DNA of 64,000 nucleotides from Bryum argenteum (GCA_037043015.1 CM073323.1:24084758-24148757); one strand, 5' to 3'. Positions 34,775-47,185 are shown, numbered from the stretch's first letter. Numbers and translations are program-made. The notes: a model not told the origin generated them from the letters alone.

Positions 34775-35383
34775 TTATTTGAACTGTTGCTTCGTGTATC
34801 GCATTCCAGTAGCATTGGCGTACAGAAGTCGAGCTCTGTTTCTGGCAGCCGTGTTCCTCTGCTTCTTGCTCGTTTCCTGGCCGAATGCAGGCCAGTCAAT
34901 CTTGTCAGCTCCAAGCTGCGCCTCGAGCACGATGCCGTATGCGAATTGCAGCTTCACGTGGCTAGGCATGTGATCCACCGGGTGGGAGTAGAGGATCGGA
35001 TGCAGTTTGCGGACCCTGGCTAGTATGTCCTTCTGCCGAATCTCCTGCCACTTGTATCCAGCACGGCTGCAGCGCTTGCCGAAAATGGCTGTGATCTGCT
35101 CCTCAGGCACGTCCCCGGCCTTCAGTCGGTGAGGGTTCGTGCCGTTGTTACCATCGAGCTTGTGTATTTTGACGAAGTCATCGTACATCAGCACCGGTGG
35201 CGGATCCTTCAACTTCCGCAAAGCTTCGTCGATGTCCATGTACTCCTCGTCGTCATCCTCTTCCTCCTCCTCGTCATCACCCTCATCTTCCCGCATTTCG
35301 ACAACCTCCCGCTGCCGAGCTGCTGCCTGTACGCGCAAGACCTCTGATTCACCACCCCGGCCGACCTTCATCCCGCGAGCCAT
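34775..35383 (-). CDS. Unknown acidic/basic protein, or first exon of the SET gene
   Basis: A 202-codon ORF from ATG 35383 (MARGMKVGRGGESEV). It has an acidic run of Asp and Glu around residue 40-55, then a well-structured part (VLMYDDFVKIHKLDGNN ... KLQFAYGIVLEAQLGADKID) and a basic end (SKKQRNTAARNRARLL). I recognise no named domain. It stops at TAA 34777-34775, only six bases before the in-frame ATG at 34768 that begins the SET gene's leading exon. The same frame stays open on both sides of that TAA up to a consensus donor (34723). Either the two are separate overlapping transcripts, or the TAA is a nonsense change within one long first exon. Confidence 0.55.
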   Translation of the reverse strand: MARGMKVGRGGESEVLRVQAAARQREVVEMREDEGDDEEEEEDDDEEYMDIDEALRKLKDPPPVLMYDDFVKIHKLDGNNGTNPHRLKAGDVPEEQITAIFGKRCSRAGYKWQEIRQKDILARVRKLHPILYSHPVDHMPSHVKLQFAYGIVLEAQLGADKIDWPAFGQETSKKQRNTAARNRARLLYANATGMRYTKQQFK

Positions 35384-36204
35384 GCCGCTGCCGTTGCCCA
35401 ATTAAAACCCTGCAAGCAGAAACCCCTCAAGCTCCAACGTTCAACTAAGCGAACCCAACGCCGAGGTAATCTTCTAAACCTAGCGCTCGCGAAATTTGTG
35501 AAGAAAGCGAAAAACTGGATGGGGATTGAACAATAACGATAAACTCCTGGCGGAAGAAAGCACTGGCGGCTATGGAAGACTGAAACCCCAGCTCGAGAAA
35601 TGGCGACGAACTAGTTCAAAAAACCGCCATCAAATACTGAGTTACTCACAACAACCGCCATGAATACATTCACTCAAAATTTCAAAATTCAAACTCCCTT
35701 ACACCAACCCCGCTCGCGTGAGAAGAAAGGTGGCGGCTTCACCTCGCTTTACCCTCAAATCTTGGAAATTATGGACACTCAAGCGCAAATCCCCCCCAAT
35801 CATTCAGAATCATAATTCATTATCTCTCACACCTCACTTGCATTGAGCACAAATGGTGGTGCACATTGCACACTCCTACCCATCTAATCAACCACGAATG
35901 AATAACGCTACTATTCTCTTCCTCATTCTACAGTAGAATCGCAAAAGCTGGGGTGCTCTCTGCTAATCGAGAATCCTTGGACACTGTCGATTGTACACTA
36001 CATTGACGACGCACCAACGATCCCTACAATTTCGAACTACCAACCCAGATTGCAAGACATCTCCACGACATAGCTACGATGCTACTCGAAAATTCCATGA
36101 TTCCTACAACCCGCTAGAGCGAAACGGCCAGGGCTTCGCCGAGCAAGCAGACACGGAGAATGAGGAAGAAAGCGCTGGCAGCTGAGGTGCGAGACGAAGT
36201 GATC

Positions 36205-36251
36205 ACCGGTGATCACCGGTCATATGACCGCGATTACCGGTGATCACCGGT
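36205..36251. repeat. Two perfect 16 bp palindromes ACCGGTGATCACCGGT
   Basis: Copies at 36205-36220 and 36236-36251 are separated by 15 bases containing CATATG. Each copy is its own reverse complement. They could form a cruciform or bind a dimeric factor; no function is shown. Confidence 0.9.
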
Positions 36252-37759
36252 TTATGCCATGATTAGTTGGTGGGCCATAAAGTGAGTTACTTTAGCCGCG
36301 GGTTATGCGTACTCCGCGCCACTCCCAGGCTGTCCAGGTCAGTAGATTAGTACTAATTATAGCACTGAGTACTCATAATACGTATCCCCATTTCCCACAA
36401 ACTTGAGCTTTGACTTTAGGTACTTTTTCGGTATTCTAGGTTGGCCGAAAGTGTAGCCACCGTAGTGTGCTACCACCCTACTAAGCCATGTTATGACTCT
36501 TTGGAATTTTGGCACAAAAATCTTTTATTCGCGCTTCCTATTTATGAAAATTTTCCTTTTGTGTTTAAATTGTAGTACATTCTTTTCTCCTAAGTATCCC
36601 AAGTCCTACTGGGTCAAAGCATGCTAAGGTGGAGCACTTAATACGTCACGAGTAGGAATTTCAGGGGTCTCGAACTTCAATGGCCGGAATATTAGTGCTC
36701 TCAATGCAAAAGTATCAATTTTTGGCAATGATGTTGACAATACTTATGATTATTATAAATCCACTGTACTTCACTCCAAAAAAGTTTGGGAACACATAAA
36801 TAAATATACTTCTATTCCTTCTAAAAAGTACATCACTGCTCCCAAAACAACACAAAAGTACAAAGTTTATGTTTCATAAGGGGTGATAGTACAAATTCAC
36901 ACATCAATTATGTAAATAGATATATAAAGTCTTCAAATGCACATTAATAATGTTGATGAAATTCTATCGGTCATAGAGATATTTACGGTCAAAGTGCTGA
37001 AATTGCTTTTGGGTAGAATTCACTTAAAAATGACCCAAACTTGGTTCTTTTTTGCTCATGACCCCTTCTCAAGAATGCATTTAGCATGTGGGTAGAGAGC
37101 CAATTTGGTCAAAATTATTGTAATTTTATCACTTATTATATTTCAGGGAAGTACAAATTGGTACAAATTGAGATATTTGTGGAGGAGGCGAGGATATCTC
37201 AAATCTAAGCACATAACTAGATTAACGATATCTTTGCACAACGTTGGTATTAACGTGGAAAATTCCCTTTTTCTTCCAATATTCTAGATTTCCCAAAATG
37301 ACTTTCTCATATACAGCAAATTACTGAAACTCAGAAAAAGCTAGAAATAAATGATCATGACTAGAACGTAAAGTAAGTAATCCTTCGATACTTTGTAATA
37401 AGTGGGTATTAATCACAAGAGTTCTATCATGTGAAACTCGGTATCGTCCAATTATTATAACTTGTAAAAGAGCCTACCGTACAAACTCAATTATACGCCT
37501 CTCGGCAATCTGAAGTTTCATTCCGCTCATTTGCAGCCGGTTCTTCTCGTAAATTGCATCGCATGCATTAAATTGACATCCAAATGGCTACAAGGCCGAT
37601 CTACATAGACCACCACGTTGCACAGAGCCATGTGATACTGTAAATGCACTTTGCATCTGCCAATTTAAAAGGTTATACGTTGACATTTAAAGAGATCAAT
37701 AGTGTTCAGACACATATAGAAAAGAATAAGCTCAGATATCTATGAGCCTATCGTAGCTC

Positions 37760-38110
37760 GCCTGAGGAAGTCAAACCCGCTCGTGTGCTGACATGTGTGA
37801 AGCTAGAGTAGGAAGTGTAGAAGTCAGACATGCAGATGAAGGTCCGCTACAAGCAGGGAGTGTGTTATATATGACGAGCGACGCTTTCGCCGGTGTTGGT
37901 ACATGGATCACCTCAGTACATGAAACTAGTTTGAGTAGTGACCGCATGCAGTGTATGAGAGGCTTCGACCGGATGCCAACGACGCTACAATCTTCAACGA
38001 TTCTGACGTGTACCATATTTTACCACGCCAGACGGCCATAACTGAGACTATTTATCATCGTTTCAGTAACAGCATACGATGCTTCATAACGAAAATGGCA
38101 GTGAAGCAAA
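37760..38110 (+). repeat. Dispersed repeat R1, copy 1
   Basis: Shares GTGACATCTGTGA/GTGCTGACATGTGTGAAGCTAGAGTA, GTCAGACATGCA, GACGAGCGACG, CATGGATCACCT and ACCATATTTTACCACGCCAGACGG with 49565-49905 and 58925-59240. Open frames on it are not conserved between copies, so it is treated as non-coding. Confidence 0.65.
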
Positions 38111-39006
38111 GAAGTACATGAGAAACTCTCGAGTACATAGTGAAGGAAAATTTCATTTGTTTACGGCATCCTGAAGTGCAAGGGAATGGATGAAGAGTGG
38201 AACCAATTAGTACTCAACCTCACTGGCTCCATTATTTTCTTACCTCAAAAGTCTACACTTATCTTCCGAATCCTAGACAACTGCGGATGAATTTGAGAGT
38301 TAGGTCAATCGGAAGTTTTCAATTGATACGCTTGTGAGTTTCAAACTTCGATAGCTTCCACTGGTGGAAGCAAGTTCCGATAATGCTAGTCTAGTCAATC
38401 GTAATTATGATCGGACCTTCTCAGGGTTCCTGACATGCTTTCCCCCGAACTCCAGAAAAATCCATGTTAGAGAAAGAAAGGAGCAGGTTGACTGCTGTAG
38501 AAGCTGCACCAAACCTTGTAGCTCGTGAAAGCTAACTTTACACTCTCCTGTCTCTTGGACATGCTCACTTTAGCAAGCTGGAGCTCCCGGCCATCACCTG
38601 AGCGTTGCATCGATCGTGTGAGACACAAATTAAAGCATGCTGAAATTACGTGATGGTCCATCATCGACGGTGATCGGCCCACTTGTTTCAAATGCATGGC
38701 ACATTCCTAGTACCCTTTCATCCCAAGCCACGGGAAAAAGGAGGAATTTGTCATCGCCAAGCCGCCCGACCCAAAATTACAAGGCATGTCTCTAGAGAGT
38801 AGAGACGGCGAAGACAACGACGGAAACGAGTGCATTCTGCATGCCGGTGGAGATTTTGTCGTGTCCATGGATACATCTATTGACTCCCAGTTTACTCATC
38901 CGGTGAATTATGCTTGTACACCGGGCATGGATTGAATCTAATCACTGCGTTCACTTGACCTTTTTTCCAATTGGACGAAGCCCTTCGATTGTCACCAACC
39001 AGCAAG

Positions 39007-39012
39007 TATAAA
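39007..39012 (+). promoter_or_regulatory. TATA box, secreted protein gene copy 1
   Basis: TATAAA is followed by GCCAGCTGCATCCCTCA. The same block precedes copies 2-5 (TATAAA at 44426, 51954, 58350 on the minus strand, and 61813), about 110-130 bases before each ATG. Conservation in even the most diverged copy supports it as the core promoter. Confidence 0.85.
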
Positions 39013-39115
39013 GCCAGCTGCATCCCTCAAGTCGAATCATCTTCTCTCTCACTCTTTGCCTTCCTGTACGAGCAGTCTCCTCAAGTTACAATAACTTGCA
39101 AGTCATTCGGGAGTC

Positions 39116-39604
39116 ATGGCGGCCTCGATGAGAACTCTGGTTCTGTTGGGTCTGGTGATGGCCGCGTTCTGCGTGGCTGCTCAGGCTACATCCGTGGAGC
39201 CCATGGGCACCGAGAGGTTGAACTTGGATGTGGGATTGAAGCTGAACGTGAAGGTGGCTGTGCACCTCAACCTCAAGCAATGCTACCACGATGTGAGGGT
39301 GTTGGTGGGCGTGAAGGCCAAGGCCGCCGTTTGTCCTGCCGGGGCACTGACAGTGCTGAAGCCAGTGGTGGCGAAATTGGTGGTGGGTGACTTGGTGTAC
39401 ATTGACTTGGAGATTCTGGGGATCAAGGTGGCGAAGGTACGCGTGGCGATCGACTTGAAGAAGGCGAAGCTGGTGGGCAAGGTTCACGAGATCGTGCTGG
39501 ATTGCGTGGAAGACAAGGACACGAAGGAGCTGACGGTGCTGTTCTTGGGCGTGAAACTGGTGGTCCTCGATCTATTGAAGCTGGGCGTCCTCGTCATCGT
39601 GTAA
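39116..39604 (+). CDS. Secreted valine-rich protein, copy 1 (diverged)
   Basis: Intronless, 162 residues, ATG in GAGTCATGGCGGC as in the other copies. A typical signal peptide (MAASMRTLVLLGLVMAAFCV, cleavage probably after the AQA or ATS region) is followed by a ~135-residue mature chain. The chain is dominated by alternating Val/Leu/Lys, which suggests a beta-rich fold (LDVGLKLNVKVAVHLNL, KVAKVRVAIDL, VLFLGVKLVVLDL). Three cysteines (QCYHD, VCPAG, LDCVED) are shared with all copies. It differs from copies 2-5 by four extra residues (EPMGTERL region) and many substitutions, so it is the oldest paralogue here. Function is unknown; an apoplastic or wall protein is a reasonable guess. Confidence 0.85.
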   Translation: MAASMRTLVLLGLVMAAFCVAAQATSVEPMGTERLNLDVGLKLNVKVAVHLNLKQCYHDVRVLVGVKAKAAVCPAGALTVLKPVVAKLVVGDLVYIDLEILGIKVAKVRVAIDLKKAKLVGKVHEIVLDCVEDKDTKELTVLFLGVKLVVLDLLKLGVLVIV

Positions 39605-42600
39605 ATCTGTGCAAGGGAAAAACGACCATGGTGTCTAGTTTACGGTTCTGTATGGCAGTGCGCTGCATTGGTGTGGCAGCAGTTTGAAGTGGCCAGTGTC
39701 GATACCAGCTACAGACTTGGGAATTGCGTGATTTGCTTCGCAGTGCAGATACGTTAGCGCATATCTTGTGATAGTGAGTTCGAATGTGGAATTCGAATGT
39801 ATTATTCGAATTGCAGATTTACATCTATGTAGATTTGTCTGTATATGAAGCCCGTACACTCAGCTTCTGACTGTACTTTGATGAAAAATTGGTCGTACTC
39901 CAAGCTTCTGTTCATTGTCAGTGGAATCTCCAGTAGTTGAAGACATGTTCAGAGGTTAGATACTACAGCGTGTTGGCTGGCGAATGTTGTATGCACTATG
40001 CAGGCGAACGAAAAAAGAAAATCTCCTCTGATTCATCCCTGATAGGCCATGGTTTCCGGTCTCCAATCTTCACATGCAAGTTTCATCGAAAGGTCCATCC
40101 TGTTTTCACACATTTATGTGGCCAGGCAACATTGTTGGAAATAACAATGAAGCCTGTCATGGCTATCATACATGAGAATGATGAGATGACATGTTACATA
40201 CAAGTCATGAGTCTCTCACTCGGCCTAGTATTAAGTTGGTAATATCAGTACTGTTGAATATTTTGCGGCAATCTGACGATGGAACCATGATGCGCCAAGT
40301 ATTTGCAGTGCAGTACGAAAATTACAATCATGAAGTTGAGCGTAACTGATTGCAAGAGTAGTCGTTGTCCTTGTAAGTCTCTTTCCGGGGTTTTGTGAGA
40401 CTAGACGTGCTCCTTCGAAATGTAAGTGGTAAATCTACAGTATGCAAGTCTGTAAAAGTCGAAGCGCTCGGAGAAACGGAGTCTACCAGCCGTTGAAGTA
40501 TACTGAAGTTCGAGAGTTTACGACTTGCATAATAAGTGCATGGCAGGCAATGACTAGTACGAGTGAGCTATTCAGCATCCACTTTGATAATAATTCCTAA
40601 GATAGATACATGGCTAGTGAGCAACTGCAGTAAGCTATATGTTACAGTTATTATTCAGGTCGAAGCACTTCCCACCTCCAAGTTGAATTATAATTTAACG
40701 TTGACAATTCTCAAGTTTGATACAGCTAACATGCAGTGCTAGAATTGACATTTGATTGAGCACATGGACAGGGCCCCAAAATAGTCATGAAATCCTGCAG
40801 TTACAGGCTTGTGGCAACCATAACAAGTCAAACGAGCTGGCGTACCGACATCTGTTTCGCTAGCATAGGGAGCTAAGAGTGCATGCAATTACAGTCTACT
40901 CTATACAGTATGTGAGTCCAAAAAAGGTCAGTGTACAGTAGCACCCGATGAATGATTCCGATCTTAGAGCGCTCTCTTCGAGATGATTGAAATAAAGAAG
41001 CAGTACATCGCTCAGGGGATGAATGATTCTAAATGATTCCAGTAGATACTAAATTGGACATGGGGACATGACTAATTCCAGAAGAAATGGGCATATAATG
41101 GGACACGACTGACTCCCATATATAATAAACAAAGACATGGGTATTGGGACATGACTGACTCCAAAATTATGGTAAGGTGTCCTATAATGGCGCAATTTTC
41201 AGCACAGAAAATCTAGAGGAATGTTGCCAGTGCAAGCAATTTTTGTGCATGTGGAAAATTAGTAGAAAACTAGAGCAAGTGGAATCATCATTTTTCGACT
41301 CTTCTACAGTAAGTAATGAATTTCTAAAGATGGAAATATAGGTGTTCCTAAAATGGTGCCCTAAAGTGACGCCCTATAATCTTTGCAGTGTGTACATGGT
41401 ACTGTTGTATGGAGAAGCTATTATGTACGTGGCAGTGAAGATTACTAGGGCTCCATTTTCGGCACTGCGCCATTTTGGGCTGCTCAACCATAGATGTGGA
41501 TCCAATTCAGCGTGAATCACATGAACTGGATTACATTTAATGGATCCAATCATGTCTTATCTTCTTGAGATTGTCTGGAAGAATATTAGGAGAATTAACC
41601 CTTAAACGTCATATGCTGTCCTGATACCACACCCAAAATCTCTTTTAAAACTCCACTTTTAGCATTATTCTATTTTTAATTTGCGTGAGCTCTATTCTAA
41701 GAAAGTATAGATCTCTTTAAGGTGCTCAGTTTGGAATTTTAAAAATTCCATTTGGTATAATGGAGTGTAAGTTATGACCAGGATTCTCTCAAAAAAAAAC
41801 CCAACCCCTCGGGCTGGGTCTGACGTTTAAGGGTTAACTTCTAGGAGAAAGCATGGGACGGTAAAATAATTCTGGATTGAGGAAAATGTTTGTGGAAAGG
41901 GGAATGAAATTATCATTTTGATTTATTTGACATCAGTTGGCAACGACTCTAAACTGCATTGACTGGATTTTTTTGACATGATTGATTGCAAAATAATGTA
42001 AAGCCAAGCTCTAGGGTAAAAACACACTAAGGTGGATGCACTTTCGCCCTGAAAAAGGTATCAAAAAAGTACCTAACACCAAGGTTTTAGACCATTAATT
42101 GACTAAAAATCAATTTATATGAATTTTTTATGCAATTTGACCATTCGGCCCTTATGATTTAGTTCTTAATATATCTTAATCACAGAATGAAGTTGAAATA
42201 AAACATTTATTGGACTAACTTATGGTATACATATCAAAGATCTAGTACTTTGATGACAAAATTCATAAAATTCATTATCACTTTTCAATGTAACAATGCA
42301 GATTCTAGAGGCATTTCGGATGCTCTTGAACACTTACTATCTTCGGTTCGTACTATTTTTCATTATTTGACATGATTTTTGTACTTATGTGGATTTTGGT
42401 ATTTCTGACACTACTTTCTAAATTGTCAAAAAGTACTTTTTACACATGGTTCCTTATATAATTATATTTTTGAAAAAGAAGGACAGGTGATTTATTGATT
42501 ATGAAAGTAAATTAGATTTTTCACTCTAAACTTCAATAAAACTAGTACTTTACTATAGTGTCCTCATAAACCCACTCTTGAAAAATATGACTTACTACAA

Positions 42601-44225
42601 AAAGAAAATGTGGCGTACTATTTGATCCACCCTACTACCCTAGTGTCCTCTGACCTTACATTGGAGTATCACTAGTAGGAATAGCGTCCAAAAATGATGT
42701 CCGGAATAACTTGTTTCAAATCGCATAAGAAAGGCCATATTTGTTATATTGAGAGAATATTCACACTTTGAGACTGTGAGGATAAATTAGGTCTACTAGT
42801 TTTATTCCCAGGTCGGGGATAAAACTTGAATGCAACCTTTAGGTAATAAATATTTTCATGTATACTAATATGTGAAAGCCTTGAATCATCAAAAAGATTC
42901 AATATTGAACATGTTGAATGGTGTCCTTTGGGCAAAGGATAAAATATGAGATTCCAAATCGTCTCAATGTAATGAATATAGCCATAAGAGTTTACGTCTA
43001 GAATGACATAAAAATCTATCATTATAGATATGATTATGCATATAATGACGTAGGTTTGTGTCATTCAAGACATTTTTTTTTTTTTTTTTTCTATCATTTT
43101 GAACATGTTACAATAAACAACATTCTTGACGGAATTCCTACTAGTAAATTTTCACATCCATAGGTAAATGTTTCCTTGTGAGCCCCCCTTTGCAAATGTT
43201 TTGCAATTCACATGTCTAGAAATCTTTCGGCGATGCGTTCCAATATATGAATTTTTTACTTAAAGTATATTAAACCCATCATCATTACATACTACAAATT
43301 GCATCATCTTCAAGCTAACCATGATGAAGATAATCCCTGAATCCAGGCTTGGTATACTTTGAACGTTTTTCTTACCATGAGAAGTAATACTCCTAACAAA
43401 GACAGATGTTTAATTTTTTTGTTAAAATTGCTCCAACTAGCATAAACTAACTCCTAAACGTAGGGGCCATGAAAGCAGCTTCTAGAATTTCCTTCAAGCT
43501 CAAAAAGAACATGCACATAGGATCAATGCTGCATGTCCTTTGAAACTCATTACTGAATACACGATGGTTCTTTTAACCCCTAAAGTTTTAGGAGGGCACG
43601 ATATGGCCGTTTCCAATTTGGTTAGCCTCTAACTTACTATATTAGACTTGTCTAAAGTTCAAACTTGTTGCAAATCCTAGACTATTCTCATACCTTTCCA
43701 AGCGCCAGACCAATCATGCATGCAAATTCCCTGTAGTTCAGGAGATGTTCAATCTCAAAGTTTGAGAATACAATTAGGATCTACTTAAATCAGCCCGAAA
43801 GTCGTGTATCCTCATAGATATTCCCAAAATTCTGCCCAAAAACGATTAGATCGCAATAACTTCAAAAATTCATTAAAATTTATAATTTTACTTCTTATTA
43901 TAATTCTATTAATTGTATGAGTATGGCTAGTCCCAACCAAGCAATGATTGCACCATCATAATTTTGTATGTAAAAAGTCTTCACATGCAACACGTATTTT
44001 TATATAATAAGAACAATCATTTATTCTAGGAAAATAAAGTTTAGTTCAAGTCGAACTAAATGAGTACCTACATATTTGGTAATTCACAAAAAAAAACAAA
44101 ACAATCAATCATCCATATTATCAAATGCTCATACCTTACTCAAAAATTTCCCGAAATAATCCAACATATGTGGTGTTTTTTGACATCTACTATTTCCGTA
44201 GATGTTCAAAAACTCCTCATATGTT
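39605..44225. other. Intergenic region with MITE and dispersed repeat
   Basis: No gene found. The 40740-41580 stretch shares blocks (GTTGACATTTGATTGA, GGGGACATGACTGACTCC) with 50050-50880 and 59820-60640. A piggyBac-like MITE lies at 41599-41833. A T-run lies at 43072-43090. The remainder is AT-rich. Confidence 0.5.
41599..41833. mobile_element. piggyBac-like MITE, 235 bp
   Basis: Perfect 13 bp terminal inverted repeats, CCCTTAAACGTCA at 41599-41611 and TGACGTTTAAGGG at 41821-41833, are flanked on both sides by TTAA (41595-41598 and 41834-41837). A TTAA target duplication with ends beginning CCC is characteristic of piggyBac transposons. There is no coding capacity, and a small hairpin (CCCAACC..GGCTGGG) lies near the right end. 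Confidence 0.85.
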
Positions 44226-44545
44226 GAGTCGGCCACCACATTGACTACAGATGGGTTCCCACAACTTGCTGATCAATTGTTTATCGTGCCCATGCACCCA
44301 TTGATTCATGGATCGATGGACACGACATCTTCCGCTTATTGTTGCTGCGAGTAGCGAGTAGCAACGTGAGAGCTTCTCTGCTTCCGTGACGGTTTCTAAA
44401 CAGGCAGAATAGTTGCTCCAGCGAGTATAAAGCCAGCTGCATCCCTCAGCTCGAATCATCTTCTCTCTCGTTCTCCCGCTTCCTGCTTGCACCACTCTTC
44501 TCAGCTCGATCAGTCTTTGATCAGTCTGCAAAGCGCTCCTGAGTC

Positions 44546-45022
44546 ATGGCGGCTTCAATGAAAACACTGGCTCTGCTGGGTCTGGTGATGGCCGCGTTCT
44601 GCGTGGCTGCGGAGGCCACAGCCGTCCAGGGCTCCAAGAAGCTGGACTTGGGTGTGGGCCTGAAAGTGAAGCTGGCTGTCAAGGTCAACCTCAATCTATG
44701 CTACCACGACATCAGGGTGTATGTTGGGCTCGGTGCCACGGGCCAGCTGTGCCCTGCCAAGACGATCACAGTGCTGAAGCCCGTGACAACGACATTGGTG
44801 GTGGCCAACTTGGTGTACGTGGACCTGGAGATCCTCGGAGTGAAGGTGGCCAAGGTACGCGTGGTGATCGACTTGACGAAGGCGACGCTGATCGGCGACG
44901 TGTACCAGATCGTGCTGGATTGTGTGGAAGATGTGAAGACGAAGCAGCTGACGGTGCTGTTCTTGGGCGTGAAACTGACGGTCCTGGATCTGGTGAAGCT
45001 GGGCGTCGTCGTGATCGTGTAA
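44546..45022 (+). CDS. Secreted valine-rich protein, copy 2
   Basis: Intronless, 158 residues. The signal peptide MAASMKTLALLGLVMAAFCV ends around AEA. The mature chain is Val/Leu/Lys-rich with three cysteines (LCYHD, LCPAK, LDCVED) and ends VKLGVVVIV. It differs from copies 3 and 4 only at Lys versus Arg near residues 6 and 31. TATAAA at 44426-44431; AATAAA at 45294-45299. The 5' leader has two GATCAGTCT units, whereas copies 3-5 have three. Similarity to the other copies begins abruptly near 44226. Function unknown. Confidence 0.9.
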   Translation: MAASMKTLALLGLVMAAFCVAAEATAVQGSKKLDLGVGLKVKLAVKVNLNLCYHDIRVYVGLGATGQLCPAKTITVLKPVTTTLVVANLVYVDLEILGVKVAKVRVVIDLTKATLIGDVYQIVLDCVEDVKTKQLTVLFLGVKLTVLDLVKLGVVVIV

Positions 45023-45319
45023 ACAGAGTGTCTAGTTGATCGTTCTGATGCCACTCTTGCTACATTTCAGTGCACGTACGTACATTGAGGTGGCTGGCGG
45101 ATGTGTTGGCAGTGTCGGTAGCTAGATTGTGTGTGTGTGTTTGTGGAAGTGCGAGGGGGGTTGAATGGGCGGACTGCATGTAAATTGCATTGGCATGCTA
45201 CTTTTCAATGGTAGTCCTCCTTATGTAGATTGTAAAGGCAGTCCATGTAGTACAGATTGAGGTGTCTGTAAATCCACGAATCTGTATAACATCAATAAAA
45301 CAATTGGGGTTGTATACAC

Positions 45320-46161
45320 TGTTCAAATGATGGTGATGAGCCATCTTCATTAATCTGTTGGCTTTTTGTACGTGTGTTGAGAATCCTCCTCTTGAAGTGA
45401 GATGATATTTTACATGGGAGTCATGAATATCTCACTTGGCTAAATCTTGGGTTTGTAGACTTGAGGTATCAGTAAAGTGGAACTCAAGTACTCAACGGGG
45501 TGGTCTTACGTACAGTATCGAGAACCTAACGATTAAAATCCCTTCCTATCTCATGACATTTTTTCAAGGTGGAACATTTTCAGAATATCGTTGACAAATC
45601 GTGAGCTGCTGCATAGAGGATGGTGAAAGTGTAAAATTCCTCTTTTTAACATAGTCCAAATATATACAAGCAACTGAAGCAAGTTCAAGTTTATAAGCAC
45701 CTCATCTCAAAAGATGCATTGCCGCTTGGGATGCAGGCAAAGCTGCAAAAGAGCTTCTACATTTCTTCCGGAAGAGAATTCTAAACAAATGCGATAGGAG
45801 CACGAGTCTGTATGTACAAGATTATAGTAAACTCTAATGTGGATGTGTCTAGTGGATGATTGAATCACTAATATCATAATACCATGTCCTCATTATTATT
45901 TTTTTTTTTTTAATTTTTTAATTTTTTAAAAACTTTTTTTTGTATTTTTTGGATCTTTCAGTTTGGTATGTTTACCATTGACATTCTAAAGAGATCATTA
46001 GTGCATGGACACACCTAAAATAGATTTAGGGCATCCCTTACAGGAACCGCCCGAGCACCTGCCAAGTCGCCAACAAAACGAAGGGGGAGGTAGGGCGGGC
46101 TGGGCAGCTAGGCCCACAAATCCACATTGCTTCTTCCTTCCTCCCTCTACAACTTGAACTA
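45320..46161. other. Intergenic region left of the CACTA element
   Basis: No gene. The stretch 45870-46016, with T-rich runs and GATCATTA.TGCATGG, matches 58610-58725, marking one edge of the segmental duplication. Confidence 0.5.
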
Positions 46162-46900
46162 CACTACTAGAATGCTCCACTGCAAACTACGGCCCGGAAG
46201 CTACGTTTGAGACTCTGGCCTCGTTTTTGCGGATTTTTGCTACGTTTATGACGGGCTAGATTTTCGGACCGGCGCTGCTACGTTATCTCGGGGTTCATAC
46301 AGATGGAACTACGCTACCTTGGGAACGCGCAGTTCCCCTATGTAATCGCTGTTATCCTGGTAGGGCGTAAATTGCGGCCTCGGGGGTTTAACCGAGTATG
46401 CTATTATGGGATTTTGGCAGTACGACTGGGTAAAGCGGATAATGGATTGTACATAAGGTAAGTATGACATGGCATTGCTATGAGTAGATTTGCGTGGGTT
46501 CTTGCATTCCCCAAAATACTAGTAAAAATAGCTGACTTATTGAAACCGCAAATTCTCGTATCGAATTCCTGAACCATGAGGTGAAAATATAACTAATCGG
46601 TGAAAATCCTAGACGATAAAACTCTATCTACAATCCAAAGTAATATTTTGCTTGGCTTACCCTTGTGTACTTCAGAACCGAGTTTTGGATCTAATTATAA
46701 ATAATTAGAATTTGACAGTAATGAAAAAGTTTCCAATATTACCTAGTGAATGAAGTTCAATGGGAAGGGAGTTCCAAAATAAGTGGTATATAAATTATTT
46801 TTAATTTTAAATCTGGTGATAATCTCTGTCATGGATATTTATTCAATATACATATAAGTGTGGGTATCAACAAATATCTTGAGGATTGTATGAAACTCAC

Positions 46901-47185
46901 CTGATACTTAGCGGACATGTTATACCGTTCGATATGTTTATCAACAATTGATAGGAACCGCATGCTTGGCTTCCCTTTCTTTGCACATCTACGACATGGA
47001 CAATACACCTTGAATTCAGGTTGGTGAAATTGATCGTCACTTACCGTATCCATCCCCCATCTTCTTTTTCTAGCACTTGTAACAAGCGGAGGTGGTGATT
47101 GCATCGAGGTCGGGACGTTGGGTACATCTATGGAGTTCCTAGGAGTGCAATCTGCGACATTCACAGCCTTGTGTGTACGAGGCAT
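46901..47185 (-). pseudogene. Fragment of CACTA transposase-associated domain
   Basis: One exon of 95 codons from ATG 47185 to CAG followed by the donor gtgagt. It reads MPRTHKAVNVADCTP, a basic stretch (ARKRRWGMD), then FKVYCPCRRCAKKGKPSMRF, FLSIVDKHIERYNM and AKYQ. The CPC..C cysteines plus a following H pattern match the zinc-binding transposase-associated domain at the front of En/Spm-type transposases. No continuation into a catalytic domain was found in the element. Confidence 0.6.

Larger units (their letters stand above)
35384..38970. other. Intergenic region with palindromes and a dispersed repeat
   Basis: No convincing gene. The left part is the likely promoter of the SET locus. 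Two copies of ACCGGTGATCACCGGT lie at 36205 and 36236. The 37760-38110 stretch is a diverged copy of sequence found at 49565-49905 and 58925-59240. The rest is AT-rich. Confidence 0.5.

Noticed and set aside
43072..43090. T-run as a retroposon tail
   Set aside because: No target duplication or retroposon body is visible next to it.
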